This document shows, piece by piece, positions 43,854 through 51,392 of a stretch of DNA of 64,000 bases. Below the pieces are notes generated by a model that saw only the letters and a program-made list of their open reading frames with translations, had not been told where the DNA came from and did no database searches. Positions within the stretch are counted from its first letter, which is position 1, and every line of letters starts with the position of its first letter. Location: the NCBI GenBank assembly GCA_049511415.1, contig JBEKYC010000013.1, positions 1-64,000 of the forward strand. Reading direction: 5' to 3'. Position numbers and translations under genes: made by a program. Source of the stretch: Bog-159 sp049511415 (GTDB lineage Bacteria > Acidobacteriota > Terriglobia > Bryobacterales > Bryobacteraceae).

Positions 43854-44312
43854 TCAGTACAATTGGAAAGCCACCGGCGAATTCGCCGTCTTCGTAACCG
43901 TCCCGCCGGCAAAGGTCGCGGCCACCGTGATGCTCACGATCTGCGCGGTGTTCAGATCGGCGGTCGAGTACGGTTTGATCACCACCGACGCCGCGCTACC
44001 AGGGGCTGTCGCGGTGGCCGTGTGCGTGACTCCGCCAAGCTGATATTTATACGTGACCGAATAGCTCTCCACTTTCTGATTACCCCAATGCGACCCGGTC
44101 GTCTGGTCGAAGCCATTGAACATGACGTCGATGCCCGCCTCTTGCGCGAATACTCCCTCGTTGCCCGGAGGAGGCATGCGGGCGCAGGCCACACAGCCGC
44201 CGTCGCGCTGAAACCAGAAGTGAAAGTCGTTGGAACTCGCAGCCCGGGCGGACGGCAATACCGATGCCAGGGCCAGCAGAAATGATAGCTGTTTGATTTG
44301 GTTGATCCTCAT
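43854..44312 (-). CDS. Small secreted protein of unknown function
   Basis: 152 residues, signal peptide MRINQIKQLSFLLALASVLP ending near SARAAS, and GGAAGG upstream of the ATG. The mature part starts with FHFWFQRDGGCVACARMPPP, a CxxC motif in a Trp/Phe-rich context, followed by a beta-rich Thr/Val/Ala domain (YSVTYKYQLGGVTHTATATA, IVSITVAATFAGGTVTKTAN). I do not recognise a family. It lies 15 nt downstream of the TIGR03437 gene and is probably co-transcribed with it, so the two may form a secreted pair. The CxxC could bind a metal or be a redox pair. Confidence 0.62.
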   Translation of the reverse strand: MRINQIKQLSFLLALASVLPSARAASSNDFHFWFQRDGGCVACARMPPPGNEGVFAQEAGIDVMFNGFDQTTGSHWGNQKVESYSVTYKYQLGGVTHTATATAPGSAASVVIKPYSTADLNTAQIVSITVAATFAGGTVTKTANSPVAFQLY

Positions 44313-44327
44313 CCTAATCCCTTCCGC

Positions 44328-46154
44328 CTACTCCCAAGTAACGTTCACACCCGCGACATATTGGTAAAAGATGTAGGCCGCGTCCAAGCCGCTGGGTACC
44401 GGAGTGACTTCCACAGCCCCGCTCGCCGGCCCAACCTGCAACGAACCCGGCGGTATCGCCGCCGTGCTCCCCGCGGTGGAGGGCAGCGACTGCAGCACAT
44501 ACACCGGAATGGTAAACTCCCCGGCGCTTGAGGGCGCAATGCATTCCACGTATGCGCCAGGCGTTGTTTCCGTCGGCGTGAGCCCGGACTGTAGCGTCGA
44601 GCTGATGGCAAGGATATCCACGAAGCCGTTGGGGTCGCCGCCCGTCCAGGTGATGGTCAGCGGCGTCGCTCGGGATATCGGGGCCGCTGTTATGATCTGG
44701 TTCGTCCATTGAAACGACGAAGCGGCCGCAGAAACGTCCAGACTCGCCGAAAACGCTCCCACGTTCCCGCCGCCAGGGCCCGTCACCGTGAACCCGCCGG
44801 CCAGTATGTCGTAACTCCACGAAGAAGTGCCCCATCCCTGTGCGCTCAGATAGAACGGCGCAAGACCGGTGCCCGCCAAGAGTTGAGCTAGGGTTGATCC
44901 GCCCACCAGCCCGTTGTATCCATCGCCATCAGCGAGCTTGGGAACAGGCTGTGTTCCGTTGGTACCTTCGATGCTCAGACTGGTTCCGGCGTCCAGCCAC
45001 GTTACCGGTCCCAAGGCCCCTCCAAGCACCGGGTCCACCGGCGGCGGGTATGCCATGTACGTATAGACTGCGCAATTATTCACCGTAGGTATATCGGTGA
45101 GTCCGAACGAAGCGTCCAATTGTTGCGTGTTCAGGTTGACGATCTCGCCGTTGACCGTATCGTTATCCCACTGAAAAGGAGAGCCAAAAATATACAAGGT
45201 TGTGTAATTGCTCAGCAAACCAATCGCCCCGACATTCACCGACCCCTTGCTGTCAATCGCCCCCGCCAGTTCGTTCATGTTGATGCCATCGGCATCCTGG
45301 CACGGCGCGCCCGCGGGATCTACGGCTAGGCTGGTGAAGTTACTGACAACCTGCGCCCCCGGCGCACCCGCGTATACAGCCACCTCGTTGTAGCAGCCGG
45401 ACACTCCCTCCGGAACCGTGAACGCGATCAGGTCCTCCGCGGTGTAGCTGGATCTCCCGGCGTACTCCACGGTGGCTGGCTGGCCCCCGATCCACACGTT
45501 TACCAGGAAACTGGTGGTGCGCAGATCCACCTGGTACGGCGCTTGTTTGCCCTCCTGCCCGGGTTCGACCGCCGGACCAAGTCCCGTGCCATGCAGTTCC
45601 ACGATCTGGCCCGGCTTTGCCGTTTGAAATAAGGTGTTCTGCGTGGTGGATCCATCCGTGGCAATGTTGTAGAACAGCCCGGCGCCTGATCCGGCCCCAT
45701 TCAGCGCATAGCCGCCAGGCGAACTCGCCACGACCGTAACGGGCGCGGGATCGCTGCCGACGCCGCTCTGCGTCACCACTACAGTGCCGGTGCCAGTGGG
45801 CATGCCGGATGGCATCACGGCGTCAATTTGGGTATTCGCCGAGCCCCAGGATGGTCCGACGTAGTAAATCAGAGCAGGCTTAGTTACGTCGCCAACCGAC
45901 ACCGTGACCGACGTCCCGTCGAGTGCAGTCGGCAAGGGATAAGTTCCCCAAGCACTCGTGCCGGTGCTGGTCGCACTGCCATTCCCCAGAATGACGAAGA
46001 AGGCGCCCTGTGCGATAGAAGAGTTGGGCAGCGGAGAGTAGATAAAGCTCGCTGCGTTAGTGATGGAATTGATCGTCAGCTGGGCGTCGGCGACATCTGC
46101 CAGCAACCCAAAGCTCAGAACTAGAGCGCACACAACCTTCGCGGCTAGGTTCAT
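44328..46154 (-). CDS. Solibacter-type TIGR03437 secreted protein
   Basis: 608 residues. A signal peptide (VCALVLSFGLLADVADAQ) precedes the acidobacterial TIGR03437 pattern: INSITNAASFIYSPLPNSSI, AQGAFFVILGNGSATSTG, PTALDGTSVTVSVGDVTKPA, QIDAVMPSGMPTGTGTVVVT and ELHGTGLGPAVEPGQEGKQA. The second half is a separate beta-rich region (VGAFSASLDVSAAASSFQWT, PLTITWTGGDPNGFVDILAI) shared with the broken gene at 751-2540. These are exported proteins of unknown function, abundant in Solibacter relatives. A consensus TATAAT ends 8 nt before the ATG, so the mRNA is probably leaderless. Confidence 0.82.
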   Translation of the reverse strand: MNLAAKVVCALVLSFGLLADVADAQLTINSITNAASFIYSPLPNSSIAQGAFFVILGNGSATSTGTSAWGTYPLPTALDGTSVTVSVGDVTKPALIYYVGPSWGSANTQIDAVMPSGMPTGTGTVVVTQSGVGSDPAPVTVVASSPGGYALNGAGSGAGLFYNIATDGSTTQNTLFQTAKPGQIVELHGTGLGPAVEPGQEGKQAPYQVDLRTTSFLVNVWIGGQPATVEYAGRSSYTAEDLIAFTVPEGVSGCYNEVAVYAGAPGAQVVSNFTSLAVDPAGAPCQDADGINMNELAGAIDSKGSVNVGAIGLLSNYTTLYIFGSPFQWDNDTVNGEIVNLNTQQLDASFGLTDIPTVNNCAVYTYMAYPPPVDPVLGGALGPVTWLDAGTSLSIEGTNGTQPVPKLADGDGYNGLVGGSTLAQLLAGTGLAPFYLSAQGWGTSSWSYDILAGGFTVTGPGGGNVGAFSASLDVSAAASSFQWTNQIITAAPISRATPLTITWTGGDPNGFVDILAISSTLQSGLTPTETTPGAYVECIAPSSAGEFTIPVYVLQSLPSTAGSTAAIPPGSLQVGPASGAVEVTPVPSGLDAAYIFYQYVAGVNVTWE

Positions 46155-46162
46155 AAATACGG

Positions 46163-46193
46163 ATTATACGCCCGGTTAATCGCCGGTTAATCA
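46163..46193 (-). promoter_or_regulatory. Promoter with 11-bp tandem operator-like repeat for the TIGR03437 gene
   Basis: On the minus strand TATAAT occupies 46168-46163, 8 nt before the ATG at 46154. A -35-like TTAACC (46190-46185) lies 16 bp further. Two direct repeats of CCGGTTAATC+1 (plus strand 46172-46182 and 46183-46193, 10 of 11 identical) cover the spacer and -35, one helical turn apart. A regulator binding the same DNA face is plausible but unproven. Confidence 0.5.
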
Positions 46194-46297
46194 GAAACTC
46201 AACCGGAAAGACGCCCGACAGCGTGCCACGCAGCACAAACGCGAGAATAAAAACGCAAGTTGACGTCGCGTACGGCAGCCGGCTCCGCCGGAAACTC

Positions 46298-46456
46298 TCA
46301 CCTAATCCGGTTTATCAAGACCGCGAATCCTGTATACTCGCTGACGTCCACCAGGTCCGGCTTTCCATCGTTGTTGAAGTCGGCCGCCTGTGCCCACGCC
46401 GGCAAGTCGCCGGCCGTATAGCTCACCGGCGGCTGGAAGTATCCATTACCGTTGCC
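46298..46456 (-). pseudogene. FG-GAP/VCBS repeat scrap downstream of the GH5 gene
   Basis: In the same frame as the GH5 gene, right after its TAG, the minus strand reads GNGNGYFQPPVSYTAGDLPA, WAQAADFNNDGKPDLVDVSE, YTGFAVLINRIR, then TGA. DFNNDGKPDLV is the calcium-binding core of an FG-GAP/VCBS repeat. No start or ribosome-binding site precedes it. It is either the end of a longer GH5-FG-GAP protein cut by the stop codon or an unrelated gene fragment fused here by deletion. Confidence 0.65.
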
Positions 46457-47488
46457 CTACTTCACGTTGCCCATGAGCGCCTGCCGGGCAAATTCACCGG
46501 ACGGCGTCAGCTTGTACTCCCAATTGCTGATCAGCGTGGGTCCCCACTCCGGATCGAAGCACCAGACCATCCAACTGATGCCTTTGCCTTCGAGATATTT
46601 GATGATCGACGAGCCGTAATCCGCCACCGTGAATCCACCGAATTCGGTGGCTACCACGGGATACTTGGCAGATGCGAAGCCGAAGTCCTCTTCCCACTTC
46701 GGCTCCCATGGCCGCGGACGCTTGTTGGAATAAGGATGCGTGACGTAACCGATCCCATCGGCATTGACCGGCGCCAGGAGCAGCGGCGTCAGGTCATAAG
46801 CCCAATCAAAACCAGCCACCAAAGGAATGACCTGCGGATTGTAAGCCCGGATGATCGCGATCAGATCTTCCTGCATTTTCTTCCACTCCATCCAGTTGAC
46901 CGGTCCGAGTTGGTTGCGGAAAGTAGTGGGTTCGTTGAACAGCTCGAAGAAGGCGATGGTGTTATGGCCGGCGAAATGCCGCGCGGCGGTGCGCCAGAAA
47001 TTATAAGTCTCCTGCTGCGAAGTGTCGTACATCGGGTCCTGGAACAGCCCCGTAGTCAGGTTGCCGATGGAGTGCCAGTCGATATCGATGTACAAATCCA
47101 AGTCGGTACACCACTCCACGGCCTGATCGAGAAGTTTCAGATATTCGGCCGGCGTGCGTTCGCGCCACGCCACCGGATGCACGGGGATGCGCACGATGCG
47201 CGCCCCGAATTCCTTCACCTTTACGAAGTGGTCCTTATTCCAGTGGCCCTGGCCTGCGAGCTTATCCGGATCGGATATCGACACGCCGCGGAACAGAACG
47301 GTGTTGCCTTGAGGGTCGACGAATTTGTTGCCTTTGACGGAGACCAACGGCATCTTCCTGGCGTTGGCGGTGTAGGGGCGGGCCCCGGCGGGCCGCTCGT
47401 TCCACCATTGATGAGTGCGCTGGTCCGCGGGAGTCTGCGCGGATAGCAGCGCAGCGCTCAGCAGGACGCAACATATTAGAAGTCGCAT
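46457..47488 (-). CDS. Secreted GH5-family endoglucanase-like glycoside hydrolase
   Basis: 343 residues with signal peptide MRLLICCVLLSAALLSAQ. The (beta/alpha)8 fold of GH5 is recognisable: GNTVLFRGVSISDPDKLAGQ, KEFGARIVRIPVHPVAWRER, YIDIDWHSIGNLTTGLFQDP, then AFFELFNEPTTFRN (acid/base Glu in NEP), VTHPYSNKRPRPWE and VVATEFGGF (nucleophile Glu), with a late WMVWCFDPEWGPTLI. It probably cuts beta-1,4-glucan or mannan outside the cell, feeding the phosphorylases encoded 4-12 kb downstream. The gene ends in TAG (46457-46459), and an FG-GAP scrap continues in frame behind it. Confidence 0.87.
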   Translation of the reverse strand: MRLLICCVLLSAALLSAQTPADQRTHQWWNERPAGARPYTANARKMPLVSVKGNKFVDPQGNTVLFRGVSISDPDKLAGQGHWNKDHFVKVKEFGARIVRIPVHPVAWRERTPAEYLKLLDQAVEWCTDLDLYIDIDWHSIGNLTTGLFQDPMYDTSQQETYNFWRTAARHFAGHNTIAFFELFNEPTTFRNQLGPVNWMEWKKMQEDLIAIIRAYNPQVIPLVAGFDWAYDLTPLLLAPVNADGIGYVTHPYSNKRPRPWEPKWEEDFGFASAKYPVVATEFGGFTVADYGSSIIKYLEGKGISWMVWCFDPEWGPTLISNWEYKLTPSGEFARQALMGNVK

Positions 47489-47536
47489 GCAAGCTCCAAT
47501 TTAACTCCGAATCGGCAATTGACTAGACGTGAACTA

Positions 47537-49054
47537 TCAGATCAGCCCGTGCTCGCGCAGGACCGCGTCCACCTCGGGACGGCCGGTCGGCAGATCCACA
47601 CTGGGGATAGCGGCGCCCGCCTCGATGAGCGCGCGCGCTACGCCGGCATAGTCGCCGCCAGGTTCGGCGCAATTGTGCGAACCGTGGCCGAACCAGCCCG
47701 GAGGCGTGCCATGAAACTGCTCGTCTTCGATGGCCAGCGACGCGCCATGCTGCAGCAGCAGGTCCACCAGGTCGGCATAGCCTTTCCAGCAGGCCCAATG
47801 CAGCGCCGTCGCTCCCATATCGCCGCGCGCGTCCACCGGCATGCCGGCGGCCAGCAGCCCTCGCACTGCCGCCGTGCGATGGCTCATGGCGAGATCTGGT
47901 AGTAGATGACGGCAGTTCACCGGCAGTTTCGCGGCGGGCTGGTTTGCGGCGAGGCGATCGAGTTCCTGTGCATCGGCCGTGGCGCACGCGCCCAGCAGGC
48001 GATCCAGCGGTGAAGCGTCCGTGCTGGCGCCCCGCGCCCCCAGGAGCGCGGCGATCGCCGTCTCGCCGCTGCGCACAGCCAAGGCGTACGGCGTGCAGCC
48101 GTCATGGCGCGGCGGGTCCGGATTCGCGCCGGCATCCAGCAGCGCGCCTACGACGGCCGCGCTGCGTCCCCTCCAGAGCGCCCAGTGCAGCGCAGTTTCG
48201 CCGCGATGATTCTTTTCGTTGGGGTCCGCGCCGCCCGCCAGCAGCAAATGCACACCCGCCAGGTCCTCGCGGTCCAGCATGTGATTCAGCGCATTCGTGC
48301 CACCCGGTTTAGCCCCGTGGCTCAGTAGCAGCTTCACGCACTCGAGATCGGGGTGCTCGATGGAATGGTACAGCGATTCGCCATCGTCAGGATTAGCGCC
48401 CGCTTCGAGCAGCACGCGCGCCAGCGCGGAATTGTTGTTGAGACCCGTAGCCGCGTAGAGACAGGAGAGAGGGTTGTCGGGATAGCCTTCGCTGATGATC
48501 GAAGCGTTCGGATCGGCGCCGCTCTGCAACAGGACGCGCGCGGTTTCGGCGAGATCGGCAGCCCGCGGACAGCCTCGGGCGGCGAAGCGGGAGAAACAGG
48601 CGTAGGCAAGTGGTGAGTAGTTTTGCGGGCCACCGCCGACGCGCGCCAACGCCGGCGCCGCAGCCAGCGTCTGGTCGACGGCGCGCCAGTTTCCCAGAAC
48701 CAGGTCTACATAGAACCCGCCACGAGCCACACCAGGATGTGCGGCAAGCAGTTCTTCGGCCCGCCGCAGATCGGAAACGGCGGCGTCAATGAACGCCGCT
48801 ACTCGGCCAGGGTCGTCCAGGCGCGACTGGACGATAAACGTACGAAAGCGGGGCCAACTGCGAAACCCTTGCTCCCGCGCCACGGTCAGTTGCGCGTCAT
48901 GCAATTGCAGCGCCACGGGATCGAAGTTCTTCAATTGCCGCGCGATGCGCTCGCGCGCGGAAGAATCGCCCGTTTGGGCGGCTTTCAGCAAGGCTTTGGC
49001 CTGCTTGCGATAGTATTCGAGATTGAGGCTGGACGCCTCGGGATTGGCCGGCAT
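47537..49054 (-). CDS. Ankyrin-repeat protein
   Basis: 505 residues. The start is at ATG 49054 (MPANPEASSLNLEYYRKQAK), because AAAGGAGG lies 4 nt upstream; an ATG five codons earlier contains that ribosome-binding site. The N-terminal ~90 residues are the helical region seen in many acidobacterial ankyrin proteins (LKAAQTGDSSARERIARQLK). Six to eight ankyrin repeats follow in two blocks: GADPNEKNHRGETALHWALW, DAGANPDPPRHDGCTPYALA, GMPVDARGDMGATALHWACW and LIEAGAAIPSVDLPTGRPEV. No signal peptide or TM helix, so it acts in the cytoplasm by protein binding. The partner is unknown. Confidence 0.88.
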   Translation of the reverse strand: MPANPEASSLNLEYYRKQAKALLKAAQTGDSSARERIARQLKNFDPVALQLHDAQLTVAREQGFRSWPRFRTFIVQSRLDDPGRVAAFIDAAVSDLRRAEELLAAHPGVARGGFYVDLVLGNWRAVDQTLAAAPALARVGGGPQNYSPLAYACFSRFAARGCPRAADLAETARVLLQSGADPNASIISEGYPDNPLSCLYAATGLNNNSALARVLLEAGANPDDGESLYHSIEHPDLECVKLLLSHGAKPGGTNALNHMLDREDLAGVHLLLAGGADPNEKNHRGETALHWALWRGRSAAVVGALLDAGANPDPPRHDGCTPYALAVRSGETAIAALLGARGASTDASPLDRLLGACATADAQELDRLAANQPAAKLPVNCRHLLPDLAMSHRTAAVRGLLAAGMPVDARGDMGATALHWACWKGYADLVDLLLQHGASLAIEDEQFHGTPPGWFGHGSHNCAEPGGDYAGVARALIEAGAAIPSVDLPTGRPEVDAVLREHGLI

Positions 49055-49203
49055 ACGACCTCCTTTCAATTTGTGCCAATCGTCCGCATGACGGGCTGAA
49101 AGAAGGTTCGTTGAACTGCAGAAACTTCAATGGTGGGAAAGTCCCTTTCCGCGGACTGGCAGCGCCCATGTGCGCTTTCCGCATAATAACAAATCGAGGT
49201 CGT

Positions 49204-50457
49204 TTAATTGGCCCCACAGTCGGCGGCGCGATCCAGCAACAGTTTACGCTCGCGGGTGTTCCGCGTGAGAGCAGCCGCCCGCTCGAATTCGGCGCGCGCT
49301 TCGCCGAAGCGGCCCAGCTTGGCCAGTAGATCGCCGCGCACGCTGGGCAACAGGTGATAGTTCTCCAGCACCCGCGCGCCGATGAGCGTGTCGATGATTT
49401 CCAAGCCGGCTTGTGGACCGGCCGCCATGCCCACTGCCACGGCGCGATTCAGTTCCACCACGGGCGATGGGGTGACCTCCGCGAGCGCCGCGTAGAGCAT
49501 GGCGATGCGCGCCCAGTCCGTCTCGGCTGCATCTCGCGCCCGTGCGTGGCAAGCTGCAATGGCGGCCTGCAGCGTGTAGCGTCCACGCGCGCCGCCCAGT
49601 TGTTCGGCGCGAGAGAGAGCAGTCAGGCCGCGTCTGATGAGGAGTTGGTCCCATTGCGCGCGGTTTTGATCCAACAGCAGGACCGGTTCGCCCAACCCGT
49701 TCACGCGCGCCCGCGCCCGCGATTCCTGGATCTCCATCAGCGCCACCAGCCCGTGCACTTCCGGCTCGCGCGGCACAAGCTCGGCCAGGATGCGTCCCAG
49801 GCGCAGAGCATCCTCGCAGAGTGCCGGCCGCATCCAATCGTCGCCGGCCGTGGCCGAATAGCCTTCATTGAAGATCAGGTAGACGACTTCCAGTACGGAA
49901 GACAAGCGGGCTGTCAACTCGTCGCCGCGTGGAACCTCGAACGGCACGCGGGCTTCGGCAAGTGTCCGTTTCGCGCGCACGATGCGCTGCGCGATGGTTG
50001 GCTCGGAAGCCAGAAATGCGCGCGCGATCTCGGCGGTAGTTAATCCTCCGAGCAGACGCAGCGTCAGCGCCACGCGGGCTTCCGTCGAGAGCACCGGATG
50101 ACAGGCCACGAACACCAGGCGCAGGAGGTCATCGCCGATGGGATCGTCTATCGACGTATCTGGATACATCCGCTCCGCGCCAATCTCGCGGCCTAGCTCC
50201 TCGTGCTTGCGCTCGAGCATCTTGTTGCGGCGCAGCCAATCGAGTGCGCGATGTTTGGCCGTGCCCATCAGCCAGGCGCCGGGTTTCTCCGGTATGCCTT
50301 CCTCGGGCCACTGCTGCAGCGCCGCCAGCAATGCGTCCTGCGCCAGATCCTCTGCCACCCCGACGTCGCGGACCATACATGCGAGCGCGGCGATGATGCG
50401 GGCAGATTCGATGCGCCAGATGGCGTCAATAGCGCGATGTGAGTCGGTAGTCCCCAT
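49204..50457 (-). CDS. ECF42-type RNA polymerase sigma factor with C-terminal TPR-like domain
   Basis: 417 residues. Region sigma2 is at ~15-85 (EDLAQDALLAALQQWPEEGI, TAKHRALDWLRRNKMLERKH) and sigma4 at ~125-185 (ARVALTLRLLGGLTTAEIAR, EPTIAQRIVRAKRTL). The long C-terminal extension (DALRLGRILAELVPREPEVH, GLVALMEIQESRARARV, VELNRAVAVGMAAGPQAGLE) is the DUF6596/TPR domain that defines ECF42. This group lacks an anti-sigma factor and is nearly always next to YCII/DGPF-domain genes, as here. The two such genes lie directly upstream on the same strand. The start codon sits in the loop of an 8-bp perfect hairpin. Confidence 0.9.
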   Translation of the reverse strand: MGTTDSHRAIDAIWRIESARIIAALACMVRDVGVAEDLAQDALLAALQQWPEEGIPEKPGAWLMGTAKHRALDWLRRNKMLERKHEELGREIGAERMYPDTSIDDPIGDDLLRLVFVACHPVLSTEARVALTLRLLGGLTTAEIARAFLASEPTIAQRIVRAKRTLAEARVPFEVPRGDELTARLSSVLEVVYLIFNEGYSATAGDDWMRPALCEDALRLGRILAELVPREPEVHGLVALMEIQESRARARVNGLGEPVLLLDQNRAQWDQLLIRRGLTALSRAEQLGGARGRYTLQAAIAACHARARDAAETDWARIAMLYAALAEVTPSPVVELNRAVAVGMAAGPQAGLEIIDTLIGARVLENYHLLPSVRGDLLAKLGRFGEARAEFERAAALTRNTRERKLLLDRAADCGAN

Positions 50458-50467
50458 CGACTACCGA
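50444..50467 (-). promoter_or_regulatory. 8-bp perfect inverted repeat enclosing the sigma-factor start codon
   Basis: TCGGTAGT (50444-50451) and ACTACCGA (50460-50467) are exact reverse complements with an 8-nt spacer that contains the ATG (50455-50457, minus strand). In the mRNA the start codon would lie in a hairpin loop. It could limit translation of the sigma factor, or be a DNA operator. Confidence 0.5.
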
Positions 50468-50500
50468 TCACATCACTTTTTGTGACTCAGGCGCAACCGA

Positions 50501-50908
50501 TCACTTTGGCTGCATCTCGGGATCCTTGCCGAGGGCCTCCAGTACGTCGGCTGGGAAGTCGCCGATCTCCAGCATCTGGCGGATCTCGATCACCTCGTTT
50601 TCCGAACCGGGGCAGCGGGAGGCCCATTCGATGGCTTCCTCCTTCGATCGCACCTGGATCATCCAATAGCCGCCCACCACCTCCTTCGCTTCGATGAACG
50701 GCCCGTCGGTCACGGTGGGCTTGCCGCCGGCGAAGGAGACGCGCGCGCCCATGGAAGGCGGATGCATGCCATCGAGGGCCAGTAGTACGCCAGCCTTCTG
50801 CAGGCTCTCGTTGTACTGCCTCATGGTGGCTATCGCCTTGGCGTCCGGCAGGGTACCGGGAGCTGCCTTTTCATAGCCGTGCGGGATCATCAGCATCATG
50901 AAGCGCAT
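50501..50908 (-). CDS. YCII/DGPF-domain protein, upstream partner of the ECF42 sigma factor (second of pair)
   Basis: 135 residues from ATG 50908, preceded by GGGGGAG; the reading frame opens 15 codons earlier. The family signature is TDGPFIEAKEVVGGYWMIQV, inside a ferredoxin-like fold (MRFMMLMIPHGYEKAAPGTL, GVLLALDGMHPPSMGARVSF). YCII-like proteins are small, soluble and of uncertain catalytic role. In many genomes DGPF proteins neighbour and are controlled by ECF42 sigma factors. It overlaps the other YCII gene by 13 nt and is 43 nt from the sigma gene, so all three are one operon. Confidence 0.9.
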   Translation of the reverse strand: MRFMMLMIPHGYEKAAPGTLPDAKAIATMRQYNESLQKAGVLLALDGMHPPSMGARVSFAGGKPTVTDGPFIEAKEVVGGYWMIQVRSKEEAIEWASRCPGSENEVIEIRQMLEIGDFPADVLEALGKDPEMQPK

Positions 50909-51267
50909 GTCTGCTCCCCCTGGGACGGGTCCATAATCTGACGGATTTCGCACTCGCCGTCGCCTGCGATGGCCAGGAACTGGCGTGTGATCTCAACCAC
51001 GTGCTCCCGCGATTTGGCTTCTAAAATTGCCCAGCCGGCGATCACTTCCTTCGCTTCCGCGAACGGGCCGTCAACCATGGCAACCTGGCCGCTCGTGCTG
51101 CGCACGCGCGCGCCGCCTTGCGAGACCGGCAGCAGCCCGCCGGTCGACACCAGGATGCCAGACTTGATGGACTCGGCCATGAACTGCCCCATCTTGGCCA
51201 TTTCCTCTTTGCCGGGCGGCAAGGGCGATCGCGCGGGGTCCGGTGTGTACATCGAAAGGAATCTCAT
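50896..51267 (-). CDS. YCII/DGPF-domain protein, first gene of the ECF42 operon
   Basis: 123 residues, MRFLSMYTPDPARSPLPPGK at the start and the signature MVDGPFAEAKEVIAGWAILE in the centre. It is shorter than its neighbour but has the same alpha-beta plan (SGILVSTGGLLPVSQGGARV, HVVEITRQFLAIAGDGECEI). It leads the three-gene operon of YCII, YCII, ECF42. No clear ribosome-binding site is seen, and the upstream 125 nt separate it from the divergent GH130 gene. Function is unknown; members of this family have been discussed as stress-response or signal-sensing partners of ECF42. Confidence 0.88.
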   Translation of the reverse strand: MRFLSMYTPDPARSPLPPGKEEMAKMGQFMAESIKSGILVSTGGLLPVSQGGARVRSTSGQVAMVDGPFAEAKEVIAGWAILEAKSREHVVEITRQFLAIAGDGECEIRQIMDPSQGEQTCAS

Positions 51268-51392
51268 AGTTTTATGTCTCGTGTTTACGTTTGTTCGGCT
51301 CGGCTATTGTGCCGGCCTCTATTCATACATCGAATGGGAATCGGCCGGATCGACAAGCGAATCACGTTATGATAACCCGTTCAATCCTCAAT

